Source: Pedobacter sp. PACM 27299
GTDB lineage: Bacteria; Bacteroidota; Bacteroidia; Sphingobacteriales; Sphingobacteriaceae
DNA length: 64,000 bases
Direction of reading: 5' to 3'
Assembly: GCF_001412655.1 (NCBI RefSeq)
Contig: NZ_CP012996.1
Span: forward strand, 2,232,001 to 2,296,000
The position numbers were made by a program, and so were the translations under genes. Position 1 is the first letter of the stretch. The number at the start of each line of letters is the position of its first letter. The notes below the pieces were generated by a model that saw only the letters and a list, made by a program, of their open reading frames with translations, was not told where the DNA came from and searched no databases. Shown piece by piece: positions 10,299 through 19,785 of this stretch.

Positions 10299-10330
10299 TC
10301 AGCGTAATTATGATAAAAGCAATAAAAAAA

Positions 10331-10356
10331 GCACCATTTCATAATGGTGCTTTTTT
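10331..10356. terminator. Bidirectional terminator
   Basis: GCACCATT (10331-10338) pairs with AATGGTGC (10343-10350), with T6 on the right and a run of A on the left, so it can end both the M1 peptidase transcript and the convergent queG operon. Confidence 0.85.
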
Positions 10357-10388
10357 GTTAAGCTCTATTTTTTAAGTAATGGTAATGA

Positions 10389-10610
10389 TTAAGTCTTTAA
10401 GGTTTTTTGATTGTTCAGCAGCATCAGCAATGCTTTTTGTGCCCTCGTAGTTCTGGTTGCTTCTTGTTTTGCAGATCCTACCCAATCGCAATAACCTTGC
10501 TTATAAGATTTCGCAAGACTTTCAAAAAAGGCATTTGCAGTTGGATTTTGGTCTAATAGTAATTGAAGTTCTTCTGGTATGCCTTCAATATGTTCTCCTT
10601 TTTTGAGCAT
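10389..10610 (-). CDS. Small YdeI/OmpD-associated-family protein
   Basis: This 73-residue protein contains FFESLAKSYKQGYCDWVGSA followed by RAQKALLML, the signature of the C-terminal domain of YdeI/OmpD-associated (bacteriocin-protection-like) proteins. The usual N-terminal DUF1905-like domain is absent, so this is a stand-alone domain. Its start lies 1 nt after the queG stop, so it is co-transcribed and probably translationally coupled. Its biochemical role is unknown. Confidence 0.75.
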   Translation of the reverse strand: MLKKGEHIEGIPEELQLLLDQNPTANAFFESLAKSYKQGYCDWVGSAKQEATRTTRAQKALLMLLNNQKTLKT

Positions 10611-10611
10611 T

Positions 10612-11550
10612 TTAATTGGTTTTTTTTATAAAATCTATGTTCCGGGTTAAGCCTTTAAATTTTGTGCGTTTTACGGCAGAATTCTTAAATATCGTCTTGA
10701 ATACATCCTCAGTAATGTCCATCCAATCTTCTTTTTTCATGTTTAGTAAAGTCTGATTGGCTTGGAATTGAGGTTCAGTATGTGGCGCAGAAAATCTGTT
10801 CCAAGGGCATACATCCTGACATATATCACAGCCAAACATCCAGTTTTCCATTTTATCATTAAATGATTTCGGAATTTCTTCTCTAAGTTCTATGGTGAGG
10901 TAAGAAATACATTTTTTTGCATCAATAATAAATGGGGATAAGATGGCATCGGTAGGGCAGGCATCAATACATTTTGTACAGGTACCACAATGGTCTGTTT
11001 GAAAAGGCTGGTCATATTCCAGCTCGAGGTCTACGATCAGTTCGGCGAGAAAAAAGAAAGAACCGCTTTTTTTATTGATGAGGTTACTGTTTTTTCCTAT
11101 CCAGCCGATACCGGCACGTTTTGCCCAGGCACGGTCTAAAACGGGAGCTGAATCTACAAAAGCGCGACCAGACACCTCACCGATTTCCTCCGAGATAAAG
11201 TTCAGTAATTGAAAAAGTTTCTCTTTGATCACCAGATGGTAATCCATGCCATAAGCATATTTAGATATTTTTGGTGCTTCTGGATCTTGCTGCTGACTTT
11301 CCGGATAATAGTTGAGCGTCAAAGAAATAACAGATTTTGCGTCATCCACCAATAGCCTTGGATCCAGCCTTTTGTCGAAATGATTCTCCATATAATTCAT
11401 TTCTCCATGGTGCTGATTTTTTAGCCAATTTTCCAATCTTGGTGCTTCGTCCTCCAGAAAATCGGCTTTGGCAATGCCGCATTGCATGAAGCCTAGTCGG
11501 AGGGCCTCCGCTTTAATTAACGCACTATATCTTGCCGAATTGTTCAACAT
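10612..11550 (-). CDS. queG: Epoxyqueuosine reductase QueG
   Basis: QueG reduces epoxyqueuosine to queuosine in tRNA using cobalamin and two 4Fe-4S clusters. The cluster ligands are visible as [12 protein letters not shown] and CDICQDVCP in the second half, and the N-terminal half has the family motif RLDPRLL and conserved YAYGMDYH. The ATG at 11550 (MLNNSARY) is preferred because the in-frame TTG at 11559 lies within a -7 promoter box. The mRNA would then be nearly leaderless. The small YdeI-like gene follows directly. Confidence 0.93.
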   Translation of the reverse strand: MLNNSARYSALIKAEALRLGFMQCGIAKADFLEDEAPRLENWLKNQHHGEMNYMENHFDKRLDPRLLVDDAKSVISLTLNYYPESQQQDPEAPKISKYAYGMDYHLVIKEKLFQLLNFISEEIGEVSGRAFVDSAPVLDRAWAKRAGIGWIGKNSNLINKKSGSFFFLAELIVDLELEYDQPFQTDHCGTCTKCIDACPTDAILSPFIIDAKKCISYLTIELREEIPKSFNDKMENWMFGCDICQDVCPWNRFSAPHTEPQFQANQTLLNMKKEDWMDITEDVFKTIFKNSAVKRTKFKGLTRNIDFIKKTN

Positions 11551-11556
11551 CTGGTA

Positions 11557-11564
11557 CAAAGATA
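11557..11564 (-). promoter_or_regulatory. -7 promoter element of queG
   Basis: On the minus strand TATCTTTG is an exact TAnnTTTG match, and the queG ATG starts 6 nt after it. Confidence 0.5.
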
Positions 11565-11620
11565 GGATTTACGAATAAAACCTTTTAAAAGATGTGCTGT
11601 TATTAATGTAGACCAAATCT

Positions 11621-11836
11621 ATGAACACAATGGAAAATCAAAATGATCAGGATGGCCAGGAGCCACTAAAACCACATAAGCCAATAGAAACAGATTACGC
11701 CAAGCATCAGGAAGATCCCGGACCTTCCCGCGAAGCTGTGCATGAATATGATAAGAATGGGGCAGCAGTTGCGCTAAAATGGATTATTCCATTATTGATT
11801 ATTGCCTTGCTCATTTACTGGCTGTTTTTTAAGTAG
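11621..11836 (+). CDS. Small tail-anchored membrane protein, unknown
   Basis: This 71-residue protein has a highly polar N-terminal 45 residues (Asp, Glu, Gln, Pro and His rich) and one C-terminal transmembrane helix (ALKWIIPLLIIALLIYWLFF), so it is a predicted tail-anchored inner-membrane protein. An in-frame ATG three codons downstream is an alternative start. It is divergent from queG. I recognise no family. Confidence 0.6.
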   Translation: MNTMENQNDQDGQEPLKPHKPIETDYAKHQEDPGPSREAVHEYDKNGAAVALKWIIPLLIIALLIYWLFFK

Positions 11837-11865
11837 CACCAGAACCATAATTGGCTATGGTGCTA
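11834..11865 (+). terminator. Hairpin after the small membrane protein gene
   Basis: TAGCACCA (11834-11841) pairs with TGGTGCTA (11858-11865), and an inner CCATA/TATGG pairing is also possible. No T run follows, so termination is uncertain. Confidence 0.4.
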
Positions 11866-11918
11866 CGCTGAGCTTATCATTTATAATAGGAAGTTCAAGC
11901 TAATTTCAGGGGCGTTTA

Positions 11919-13427
11919 TTATTTAAGTAAACGAACTTCGTAAAGATCTTTTCGTCGATCTTTCAGGATTCTTACCGTTCCAAAGTGATGGATTTCATCT
12001 AACAGGTGTAGATCCACATCCACTACCAACATCATTTCTGTATTCGGTGTCGTTTCTGCTTTTACCGCATTGGTTGGGAAAGCAAAATCTGATGGTGTAA
12101 ATACCGCGGATTGTGCAAACTGGATATCCATGTTGTTTACCTTAGGTAAATTACCTACGCAACCTGCAATAGCGACATAACATTCGTTTTCTATTGCTCT
12201 TGCCTGTGCACATCTTCTTACCCTGGTATAACCGTTTTGAGTATCTGTAAGGAAGGGTACAAATAGGATCTGCATGCCCTGATCGGCATAAATTCTGCTC
12301 AGTTCCGGGAACTCCACATCATAACAGATCAGAATTCCTACTTTACCACAGTCGGTATCAAAAACCTGGATTTTATCTCCACCTACCATTCCGTAGTATT
12401 TCTGCTCGTTTGGCGTGATGTGAATCTTTCTGAATTCATCTGTTTTTCCGCTTCTATGGCATAAGTAAGTCACATTGTAGAGCTTGTTGTTCTCCAATAC
12501 GGGCATACTTCCGGAGATGATATTTACATTATAGGATACGGCATATTCCTGCATTCTATCCACAATCTCTTCCGTAAATTCTGCTAATTTTCGCATGGCC
12601 TCCATTTCTGGAAGGTCGTTGTAAGGTTCCAGTAATGGCGTGTTAAAGAATTCAGGGAACATGATAAAGTCCGACTGGTATCCGCTTACTGCATCCACAA
12701 AGAATTTCACTTGCTCATAAAAGCCTTCAATATCTGGGAATAAACGCATTTGCCATTGCACCAATCCGATTCTAATCGTTTTTGCAGAACGTGCAGAAGC
12801 ATCCACACCTCTATAATAAATGTTATTCCACTCTAAAAGCGTTGCATAATCTTTAGATTCATGATCTCCTGGAAGGTAGTTTTTCAATACTTTTCTAACG
12901 TGAAAATCATTAGAAAGCTGGAAGGTAAGGGTAGGGTCGAAAATCTCTTTCGCTTTTACCTTGTCGATATATTGCCTGGGGGTTAAAGTATCTGCGTATT
13001 GGTGGTAATTTGGAATTCTGCCACCGGCAACAATACTTTTCAGGTTTAAAGTTTCGCAAAGTTCTTTTCTGGCTTCATATAACCTACGTCCTAATCTTAG
13101 TCCACGGTATTCCGGATGTACAAAAATTTCTATGCCATAGAGTACATCGCCTTCTCTGTCGTGTGTAGAAAAGGAATAGTCGCCGGTAATGTTTTTGTAA
13201 GTATGTTTATCGCCATATTCGTCGTAATCTACAATAATAGATAAGGAACAAGCTACTACTTTATCATCTACGGAGATGCAGAGCTGACCTTCAGGGAATA
13301 GTTTAAGCAATCTTTCGATGCTGGCTTTGCTCCATATTTGTCCGCCTAATGTATCGTAGGCCTGGCTCATGGATTCCTTTAAATCATTATAATCTGCTAA
13401 AGTGAGTTTTCTTAATTCTATGTTCAT
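11919..13427 (-). CDS. GNAT acetyltransferase-carbon-nitrogen hydrolase fusion
   Basis: This 502-residue protein has a GNAT domain at about residues 1-165 (acetyl-CoA motif around EYRGLRLGRRLYEA, 106-119) joined to a nitrilase-superfamily amidohydrolase at about 218-500. The nitrilase triad is complete: E259 in MFPEF, K334 in RKIH, C368 in LICYDVE. This fusion is known in Bacteroidota, but the amide substrate is not established. It is cytosolic, with no signal sequence. It is followed downstream by the unrelated 11.6-kb gene on the other strand. Confidence 0.9.
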   Translation of the reverse strand: MNIELRKLTLADYNDLKESMSQAYDTLGGQIWSKASIERLLKLFPEGQLCISVDDKVVACSLSIIVDYDEYGDKHTYKNITGDYSFSTHDREGDVLYGIEIFVHPEYRGLRLGRRLYEARKELCETLNLKSIVAGGRIPNYHQYADTLTPRQYIDKVKAKEIFDPTLTFQLSNDFHVRKVLKNYLPGDHESKDYATLLEWNNIYYRGVDASARSAKTIRIGLVQWQMRLFPDIEGFYEQVKFFVDAVSGYQSDFIMFPEFFNTPLLEPYNDLPEMEAMRKLAEFTEEIVDRMQEYAVSYNVNIISGSMPVLENNKLYNVTYLCHRSGKTDEFRKIHITPNEQKYYGMVGGDKIQVFDTDCGKVGILICYDVEFPELSRIYADQGMQILFVPFLTDTQNGYTRVRRCAQARAIENECYVAIAGCVGNLPKVNNMDIQFAQSAVFTPSDFAFPTNAVKAETTPNTEMMLVVDVDLHLLDEIHHFGTVRILKDRRKDLYEVRLLK

Positions 13428-13480
13428 ATACCTAAGTTTAGATAATGAACACAGAAATGATGCCTAAAGCGGTTAATCGA

Positions 13481-14503
13481 CTAAAATAGTTGACCTGTAT
13501 GTCCTGGGAAGTTCTTTTGAAGATGTTTATAGGCGGCTTCAGTGACCTCTCTTCCACGGGAAGTACGCATCAGAAAGCCTTCCTGAATCAAGAAAGGTTC
13601 ATAAACTTCTTCGATGGTACCTTCATCTTCACCTACGGCAGTGGCAATGGTTTTTAGACCTACCGGACCGCCTTTAAACTTGTCGATAATGGTGACCAGG
13701 ATTCTATTGTCCATTTCGTCCAATCCGTGCTCATCTACGTTTAATGCTTTTAGTGCGTATCTGGAAATGGCGGTATCAATTTGTCCATTACCTTTAATTT
13801 GCGCAAAATCACGGGTACGTCTGAGTAAAGCATTGGCAATACGAGGTGTTCCCCTGCTTCGGCGTGCAATCTCATAGGCACCTTCTTCGGTGATGGGTGT
13901 TTTTAGAATGTCTGAAGAGCGCAGCACGATGGTGGTCAGTAGTTTCGCGTCGTAATAAGCCAGGCGGGAGTTGATTCCAAACCTCGCTCTTAGCGGCGCT
14001 GTCAATAATCCGGAACGGGTAGTGGCACCTACTAAAGTGAAAGGGTTGAGGCTGATTTGTACGGAACGGGCATTAGGGCCGCTTTCCAGCATGATATCGA
14101 TCTTAAAATCCTCCATTGCAGAATACAGGTATTCTTCTACCAATGGGCTCAGCCTGTGAATCTCATCAATAAATAGAATATCTCCTTCATCCAGGCCGGT
14201 TAATAAACCAGCAAGGTCGCCGGGTTTATCCAGTACCGGACCTGAGGTGACTTTAATTCCAACGCCCATTTCATTGGCAATGATATAGGATAGGGTGGTT
14301 TTGCCAAGTCCCGGAGGACCATGTAATAAAACATGGTCTAAAGGTTCTCCGCGTAACTTTGCAGCCTCTACAAAGATCTTTAGGTTCTCCATGATCTTTT
14401 CCTGTCCTGTAAAGTCTTCAAATGCCTGCGGACGCAATACTTTTTCAATATCGCGTTCAATAGGGGTTAAACTTTCAGCGTTCGGGTCCAGATTCTCGTT
14501 CAT
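13481..14503 (-). CDS. ruvB: Holliday junction branch-migration helicase RuvB
   Basis: RuvB is the hexameric AAA+ motor that drives branch migration with RuvA. At 340 residues it is full length. Walker A is GPPGLGKTT (62-70), Walker B is FIDEIH (111-116), the sensor region reads VGATTR, and the C-terminal winged helix ends with [13 protein letters not shown]. Motif order and length are standard. It stands alone; ruvA and ruvC are not in the window. Confidence 0.97.
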   Translation of the reverse strand: MNENLDPNAESLTPIERDIEKVLRPQAFEDFTGQEKIMENLKIFVEAAKLRGEPLDHVLLHGPPGLGKTTLSYIIANEMGVGIKVTSGPVLDKPGDLAGLLTGLDEGDILFIDEIHRLSPLVEEYLYSAMEDFKIDIMLESGPNARSVQISLNPFTLVGATTRSGLLTAPLRARFGINSRLAYYDAKLLTTIVLRSSDILKTPITEEGAYEIARRSRGTPRIANALLRRTRDFAQIKGNGQIDTAISRYALKALNVDEHGLDEMDNRILVTIIDKFKGGPVGLKTIATAVGEDEGTIEEVYEPFLIQEGFLMRTSRGREVTEAAYKHLQKNFPGHTGQLF

Positions 14504-14538
14504 GGGGTAAAGTTAGTATAAATGGCTTAAAATTGATA

Positions 14539-15429
14539 TTATTTGCTAAATTTATTAGCCACAACGGCATCTTTTATGCCATTTGAATAGTTGTAAAAGC
14601 CTTCTCCGGATTTTACTCCTTTGTTTCCGGCAGTCACCATATTGACCAATAGTGGGCATGGTGCATACTTAGGATTCCCAAAACCATCATGCAAGACGTT
14701 TAATATCGCCAGACAAACATCAAGGCCGATAAAATCTGCCAGTTGAAGTGGTCCCATTGGATGTGCCATTCCCAGTTTCATTACCGTATCAATTTCGGCC
14801 ACGCCAGCCACACTTTCGTATAGTGTATAAATTGCTTCATTGATCATCGGCATCAAAATACGGTTGGCAACAAATCCAGGATAGTCGTTCACTTCTACAG
14901 GCGTTTTGGCCAGTTTAGTCGACAATTCCATGACGATCGCAGTGGTTTCATTACTGGTCGCATACCCTCTGATCACTTCAACCAGTTTCATCACTGGAAC
15001 AGGATTCATGAAATGCATACCAATCACTTTATCGCCGCGATTGGTTACGGAAGCTATTTTAGTAATAGAAATAGAAGAAGTATTGCTGGCCAGTATGGCT
15101 TCTGGCTTGGCAAAGCCGTCGAGGTCTTTAAAGATTTTCAGTTTAAGGTCCAGATTTTCTGTAGCGGCTTCTACGATCAGGTCAGCATCGGCAACGCCAG
15201 CCTTCATATCTGTAAAATTAACGATGTTTTTAAGCGTATTTGCTTTATCGGCTTCCGTAATCGTACCTTTAGCCACCTGGCGATCCAAATTCTTAGCAAT
15301 CGTTGAAATGGCACGTTCTAAAGCCTCATTGTTGACATCAATTAAGTTTACCTGATAACCAAACTGCGCAAAAGTATGCGCGATTCCATTGCCCATTGTT
15401 CCTGAGCCAATCACTGCGATGTTCTTCAT
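14539..15429 (-). CDS. 3-hydroxybutyryl-CoA dehydrogenase
   Basis: This 296-residue single-function 3-hydroxyacyl-CoA dehydrogenase oxidises 3-hydroxybutyryl-CoA or reduces acetoacetyl-CoA. The NAD(P) Rossmann motif is VIGSGTMGNGIAHTFA at the N-terminus. The catalytic His lies in GMHFMNPVPVMKLVEV, and the C-terminal domain has NRILMPMINEA and the conserved KLGMAHPMGPLQLADFIGLD. No enoyl-CoA hydratase domain is attached. It lies between pdxH and ruvB on the same strand. Confidence 0.93.
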   Translation of the reverse strand: MKNIAVIGSGTMGNGIAHTFAQFGYQVNLIDVNNEALERAISTIAKNLDRQVAKGTITEADKANTLKNIVNFTDMKAGVADADLIVEAATENLDLKLKIFKDLDGFAKPEAILASNTSSISITKIASVTNRGDKVIGMHFMNPVPVMKLVEVIRGYATSNETTAIVMELSTKLAKTPVEVNDYPGFVANRILMPMINEAIYTLYESVAGVAEIDTVMKLGMAHPMGPLQLADFIGLDVCLAILNVLHDGFGNPKYAPCPLLVNMVTAGNKGVKSGEGFYNYSNGIKDAVVANKFSK

Positions 15430-15452
15430 TTATGTTTCTTTAAGGTAATAAG

Positions 15453-16103
15453 TTATGGTGCTAATCTATTGATAATCCATGAACCTTCCACTAAATGGTA
15501 ATTTATTCGGTCGTGAAGTCGACTTGGGCGACCCTGCCAGAATTCAATATGCGTTGGGCTGAGTAAATATCCTCCCCAATGCAGCGGACGAGGGATTTCC
15601 TGGCCTTCTAATTCAGCGGTTAATTGTTTCACCTTTTCTTCTAATACTGCTCTATTTGGAATTACACTGCTTTGTGGCGAGGCTGTAGCTCCAATCTGAC
15701 TACCTACCGGACGTGAGTGAAAATAAGCTGTAGAATCTTCTGCTGCGATTTTGTTCACTAAACCGTCAATACGTACTTGTCTTTCCAGCTCTGGCCAGAA
15801 GAATACTAAAGAAGCTTGCGGGTTTTCTGCCAGGTCCTTTCCTTTATCACTGTTGTAATTGGTAAAGAAGACAAAGCCATCTTCATCGAATCCTTTGAGC
15901 AGTAGAATGCGTGCGGAGGGTTTTCCGCTGGCATTTGCCGTTGCGAGGGTCATCACATTTGGTTCAAATAATTTGGCCTCTACCGCTTCGGTAAACCATT
16001 TCTTGAATTGCAGGATGGGATTGCTTTCCACATCAGTTTCGGCCAGTTCTGCTGAGCGATATTCCTGTCTTAGGTCTTGTAGATTTTGTTTATTCAGCTC
16101 CAT
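15453..16103 (-). CDS. pdxH: Pyridoxamine 5'-phosphate oxidase
   Basis: PdxH is the FMN enzyme that converts pyridoxine/pyridoxamine phosphate to pyridoxal phosphate. It is full length (216 residues from ATG 16103). FMN-binding stretches [20 protein letters not shown] and [12 protein letters not shown] are present, and the C-terminal signature [12 protein letters not shown] is intact. The in-frame TTG at 16109 overlaps a promoter box and is rejected as the start. It diverges from the YqgE-family gene. Confidence 0.95.
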   Translation of the reverse strand: MELNKQNLQDLRQEYRSAELAETDVESNPILQFKKWFTEAVEAKLFEPNVMTLATANASGKPSARILLLKGFDEDGFVFFTNYNSDKGKDLAENPQASLVFFWPELERQVRIDGLVNKIAAEDSTAYFHSRPVGSQIGATASPQSSVIPNRAVLEEKVKQLTAELEGQEIPRPLHWGGYLLSPTHIEFWQGRPSRLHDRINYHLVEGSWIINRLAP

Positions 16104-16106
16104 GTA

Positions 16107-16114
16107 CAAAAATA
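16107..16114 (-). promoter_or_regulatory. -7 promoter element of pdxH
   Basis: TATTTTTG on the minus strand matches TAnnTTTG and lies 3 nt before the pdxH ATG, implying a leaderless or nearly leaderless mRNA. The flanks (CCTATNTTTGTAC) resemble the queG promoter. Confidence 0.45.
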
Positions 16115-16152
16115 GGTTTTAGTTTATTTAATATTATCACTAAATTTCCGAA

Positions 16153-16716
16153 ATGTTAAGTCGATTAGCGCCATCAGCAGGTAAATTGTTAATTTCAGAG
16201 CCATTTTTAATGGACCCTAACTTTAAACGTTCTGTAGTTTTTATGACGGAGCATCAGGAAGAGGGAACGGTTGGTTTTATTTTAAACCATAAAAGTTCTT
16301 TGTTGCTGAGTGATTTGGTGCCTGATTTTACAGGAGGAGATTTTCCCGTTTTTCTGGGCGGACCGGTTGCCGTGGATACGATTCATTTCATTCATCGCTG
16401 TGCGAATCTGTTAACAGATGGGGAGGAAATTGCAAAGGGGATTTATTGGGGGGGTAATTTTGAGGCTTTAAAGGTGCTGGTGAACAGTCATCATATTAAA
16501 CCGGAAGACATTAAGTTTTTTATTGGCTATTCTGGATGGTCTGGAGAACAGCTGGAAGAAGAAATGAAAGAGAATACCTGGATTGTATCCGACCAGTTTG
16601 ATGCTGATTTGGTATTCTCTAACAATGAAGAGGAGCTGTGGAAGGAAGTGATCATTAACCTCGGACCTAAATATGCCCATGTTAGTAATTTTCCTCAGAA
16701 TCCTAATCTGAATTAA
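16153..16716 (+). CDS. YqgE/AlgH family protein (DUF179)
   Basis: This 187-residue cytosolic protein has the family motifs GKLLISEPFLMDPNF, VGFILNHKS, VFLGGPV and FIGYSGWSGEQLEEE, in order and at normal length. The molecular function of YqgE/AlgH proteins is not established; AlgH has been linked to regulation in Pseudomonas. It diverges from pdxH and converges with purE. Confidence 0.92.
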   Translation: MLSRLAPSAGKLLISEPFLMDPNFKRSVVFMTEHQEEGTVGFILNHKSSLLLSDLVPDFTGGDFPVFLGGPVAVDTIHFIHRCANLLTDGEEIAKGIYWGGNFEALKVLVNSHHIKPEDIKFFIGYSGWSGEQLEEEMKENTWIVSDQFDADLVFSNNEEELWKEVIINLGPKYAHVSNFPQNPNLN

Positions 16717-16721
16717 CTGAA

Positions 16722-16742
16722 ATCGGACCTGATAGATCCGAT
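16722..16742. terminator. Weak convergent hairpin between yqgE-type gene and purE
   Basis: ATCGGA (16722-16727) pairs with TCCGAT (16737-16742). No T run follows on either side, so a terminator role is only suggested by its position between convergent genes. Confidence 0.35.
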
Positions 16743-16753
16743 CTTAAGATAGT

Positions 16754-17248
16754 TTATGAGTAATTTTCAAGATCGATTGCGCTTTCTTCAATCTTTTTCT
16801 TTAAATCATCTTTATACTGCTGCATTTTTGCAGAAAGGTCAGCATTTGCAGTCGCTAAGATTTGTACTGCTAATAAGCCTGCATTCTTAGCTGCGTTTAG
16901 TGCTACGGTAGCCACAGGAATACCATTTGGCATTTGAAGGATAGAAAGGATAGAATCCCATCCATCAATAGAATTAGATGATTTTACCGGTACGCCAATT
17001 ACAGGCAGGGTAGTGATTGAAGCCACCATTCCAGGTAAATGTGCTGCACCACCTGCTCCCGCGATGATTACTTTTAAACCTCGTGATGCTGCGTCTTTGG
17101 CGTATTCGAACATTTTTTCAGGCGTACGGTGAGCAGACACAACGGTCATTTCAAATTGGATACCGAATTCTTTCATGACATCGGCTGCGTCTTTCATGAT
17201 ATGAAGGTCAGACTTGCTGCCCATTATAATACCTACTTGTATGCTCAT
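16754..17248 (-). CDS. purE: N5-carboxyaminoimidazole ribonucleotide mutase
   Basis: PurE moves the carboxyl group of N5-CAIR to give CAIR in purine biosynthesis. The class I signatures [17 protein letters not shown] and [11 protein letters not shown] are visible, and the length (164 residues) is standard. The ATG overlaps the last base of the purK stop codon (TAATG), so the pair is translationally coupled. Confidence 0.97.
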   Translation of the reverse strand: MSIQVGIIMGSKSDLHIMKDAADVMKEFGIQFEMTVVSAHRTPEKMFEYAKDAASRGLKVIIAGAGGAAHLPGMVASITTLPVIGVPVKSSNSIDGWDSILSILQMPNGIPVATVALNAAKNAGLLAVQILATANADLSAKMQQYKDDLKKKIEESAIDLENYS

Positions 17249-18387
17249 TAGGAAATAACTTTTAGTGTTTCTTTGATGTAATTGGCTTTTTCAATTGCTT
17301 TCTCGCGGTTTTGATCCACAATCGTGATGTGTCCCATTTTGCGGAAAGGTTTGGTGTATTTTTTACCGTAAAGGTGAACGTAAACGCCTTCAATGGCCAT
17401 TACTTTTTCTAATCCTTTATATTTCGCTACACCATTGTGGTTTTTCTCTCCCAATAGGTTGATCATCACCGCATTATTTGTAGCGCGGGTATCTCCCAGT
17501 GGAAGGTTGAATATCGCACGTAAATGCTGGTTAAACTGCGACACGTAGTTACCTTCAATGGTTTGGTGTCCGCTGTTGTGTGGACGAGGTGCTAATTCAT
17601 TGACTAAAATTTCTCCTGATCTGGTCACAAACATTTCTACCGCCAATAAGCCAGTGATGTTTAATGAAGTTGCAATATTTTTTGCAATGATTTCTGCTCT
17701 TTCCTGAATTGCTTCCGGGTAAGTAGAAGGAGAAATCAGGAATTCTACCAGGTTTGCCTCGGCATTGAATTCCATTTCCACCATTGGGAAGGTTTTCATA
17801 TCGCCGTTAGGATTTCTGGAAACAATGACTGCGATTTCTTTTTCAAAATCTACCAGTTCTTCGATTAAACATGGGGCATCGAAAGCGTTATCAATGTCTG
17901 CCAGGTTGTTTATTTTCATTACTCCTTTGCCATCATAACCATCTTTACGCTGTTTCAGTATATAAGGGAATGGAATGTGGCTATTGCGCATGTCTTCTTT
18001 GGTATTTACCAATTGGAAAGGTGCAGTAGGGATGTTGTTTTCTTTAAAAAATTGTTTTTGAACACCTTTGTCCTGAATCAGACGGATTACCCTAGATTGT
18101 GGGTAAACTAATTTTCCTTCTTTTTCCAGTTGTTCCAGTGCCTCAATATTTACCTTTTCTATTTCAATAGTAATGATGTCTGCTTTCTTGCCGAAGTTAT
18201 AAACGGTGTCGAAATCAGTAATAGAACCACATTCAAAGTAGTTTGCGAGGTGTTTACATGGAGCGTCTGTATCCGGATCTAAAATTAAAGTGGTTAAATT
18301 ATAATTGATGGCTTCCTGGATCAACATCCTGCCCAATTGACCGCCACCTAATATGCCTAATTTTAAATCACTTATTTGTTTTGCCAT
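17248..18387 (-). CDS. purK: N5-carboxyaminoimidazole ribonucleotide synthase
   Basis: PurK is the ATP-grasp enzyme that carboxylates AIR to N5-CAIR. It opens with [17 protein letters not shown] and contains the ATP-grasp stretch [25 protein letters not shown] and [15 protein letters not shown]. Length (379 residues) is normal. It is first in the purK-purE operon and divergent from the HI0933-type flavoprotein, with a shared promoter region of about 60 nt. Confidence 0.97.
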   Translation of the reverse strand: MAKQISDLKLGILGGGQLGRMLIQEAINYNLTTLILDPDTDAPCKHLANYFECGSITDFDTVYNFGKKADIITIEIEKVNIEALEQLEKEGKLVYPQSRVIRLIQDKGVQKQFFKENNIPTAPFQLVNTKEDMRNSHIPFPYILKQRKDGYDGKGVMKINNLADIDNAFDAPCLIEELVDFEKEIAVIVSRNPNGDMKTFPMVEMEFNAEANLVEFLISPSTYPEAIQERAEIIAKNIATSLNITGLLAVEMFVTRSGEILVNELAPRPHNSGHQTIEGNYVSQFNQHLRAIFNLPLGDTRATNNAVMINLLGEKNHNGVAKYKGLEKVMAIEGVYVHLYGKKYTKPFRKMGHITIVDQNREKAIEKANYIKETLKVIS

Positions 18388-18443
18388 ATCGATATGAAAA
18401 AGTTATGCTTATTTTGCACAAAAATAACAATATAAACGGATTG

Positions 18444-19634
18444 ATGGAGGCAGATGCTATAATTATTGGTGCTGGAGCATGCGGTTTAATGTGTGCAGTA
18501 CAAGCGGGCTATTTGGGAAAGCGAGTAATATTGTTGGAAAAAAACGATAAACCAGGTGCAAAAATTTTGATTTCCGGCGGAGGTAGGTGCAACTATACCA
18601 ACCTGTTTGCCAGTGATGAACAGTTTATTTCTAACAACAAACATTTTTCAAAATCGGCATTTACACAGTGGACAGTCGAGGATACGATCAGTTTTTTTGA
18701 GACTTACGGCATCAGCGGAAAAGAGAAAACTTTAGGACAACTTTTTCCTGATGGCAAGAATGCAAAAGATATTGTGGCTGCATTTACAGAGATTTGTAAT
18801 GATTTTGGTCAGCAGATTATTTGTGATGCACAGGTGACGGGCATCGAGCAAACCGCCGATGGTTTTTCGGTGAGCTTTGATAAAGCAAACAAATCGAAAA
18901 CTTTGAAAGCGCCGAAATTGGTGATTGCTACAGGAGGCTTGCCAATTCCAAAAATGGGCGCCACGGATTTCGCCTTGCGATTTGCCAGGAAACATGGCTT
19001 AAATATCATAGAAACGGCTCCTGCGTTGGTGCCATTGACGATTACGGGAAAAGATGAGGACTGGTATGCTGCTTTATCGGGGAATACTGTATGCTGTGAA
19101 GTCAGCAATGACCGCATCTCTTTTGAGGAGAATATTTTGTTTACGCACTGGGGATTAAGCGGTCCGGCGATCTTACAGATTTCTTCGTATTGGAGAAGAG
19201 GGGAATCGATCAATATTGACTTGCTGCCCAAACAATCTATCATGGAATTGATCGAGGAAGAACGGAAGTTTAATGGGAAGCTATTGCTTTCGACCTTGCT
19301 CAACCGTTATTATCCAAAGAAATTCACGGATGCACTGGGGAAATTCCTTCCTTTAGAGAAGCAGGTGGCTGCTTTGACGAAAATAGAATTGGAAACGATT
19401 CAGCAGACCATTCATTTTTTCAAGGTGAAACCGGCCGGAGATAAAGGATACGATAAAGCGGAAGTGATGAGGGGCGGTATTGATACGAATGAGTTGTCGT
19501 CTAAAACACTAGAATGTAAAAGCATTCCAGGATTATATTTTGGCGGGGAATGCCTGGATGTAACCGGATGGCTAGGAGGATATAATTTCCAATGGGCCTG
19601 GGCAAATGGTTATGTGATTGCGCAAAACATTTAA
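18444..19634 (+). CDS. HI0933-type FAD-dependent oxidoreductase
   Basis: This 396-residue flavoprotein of the HI0933/aminoacetone-oxidase-like family has an N-terminal dinucleotide motif (AIIIGAGACGLMCAVQAG), then GAKILISGGGRCNYTN, FTHWGLSGPAILQIS and the C-terminal GGECLDVTGWLGGYNFQWA. The ATG at 18444 (MEADAII) places the Rossmann motif right at the N-terminus. A longer frame from 18381 would begin inside the divergent purK coding region and upstream of a promoter-like TATTTTG at about 18410. The substrate is unknown. Confidence 0.88.
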   Translation: MEADAIIIGAGACGLMCAVQAGYLGKRVILLEKNDKPGAKILISGGGRCNYTNLFASDEQFISNNKHFSKSAFTQWTVEDTISFFETYGISGKEKTLGQLFPDGKNAKDIVAAFTEICNDFGQQIICDAQVTGIEQTADGFSVSFDKANKSKTLKAPKLVIATGGLPIPKMGATDFALRFARKHGLNIIETAPALVPLTITGKDEDWYAALSGNTVCCEVSNDRISFEENILFTHWGLSGPAILQISSYWRRGESINIDLLPKQSIMELIEEERKFNGKLLLSTLLNRYYPKKFTDALGKFLPLEKQVAALTKIELETIQQTIHFFKVKPAGDKGYDKAEVMRGGIDTNELSSKTLECKSIPGLYFGGECLDVTGWLGGYNFQWAWANGYVIAQNI

Positions 19635-19748
19635 AACTTACTGAAAAGGCGTCTGGCTTTAGACCAATTGGTCGTAAATAAAGCAAATATCAATTCGAAA
19701 ATAACTTCCATAAGTAGTTGATTTAGAATACGAATATAAGTTTAACAA

Positions 19749-19782
19749 AGCTGGATTCCAATAGTTTGGGATCCAGCTTTTT
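19749..19782. terminator. Bidirectional intrinsic terminator
   Basis: AGCTGGAT (19749-19756) pairs with ATCCAGCT (19771-19778), with T-rich sequence on the right and A-rich on the left. It serves the flavoprotein gene and the convergent cupin gene. Confidence 0.8.
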
Positions 19783-19785
19783 ATT

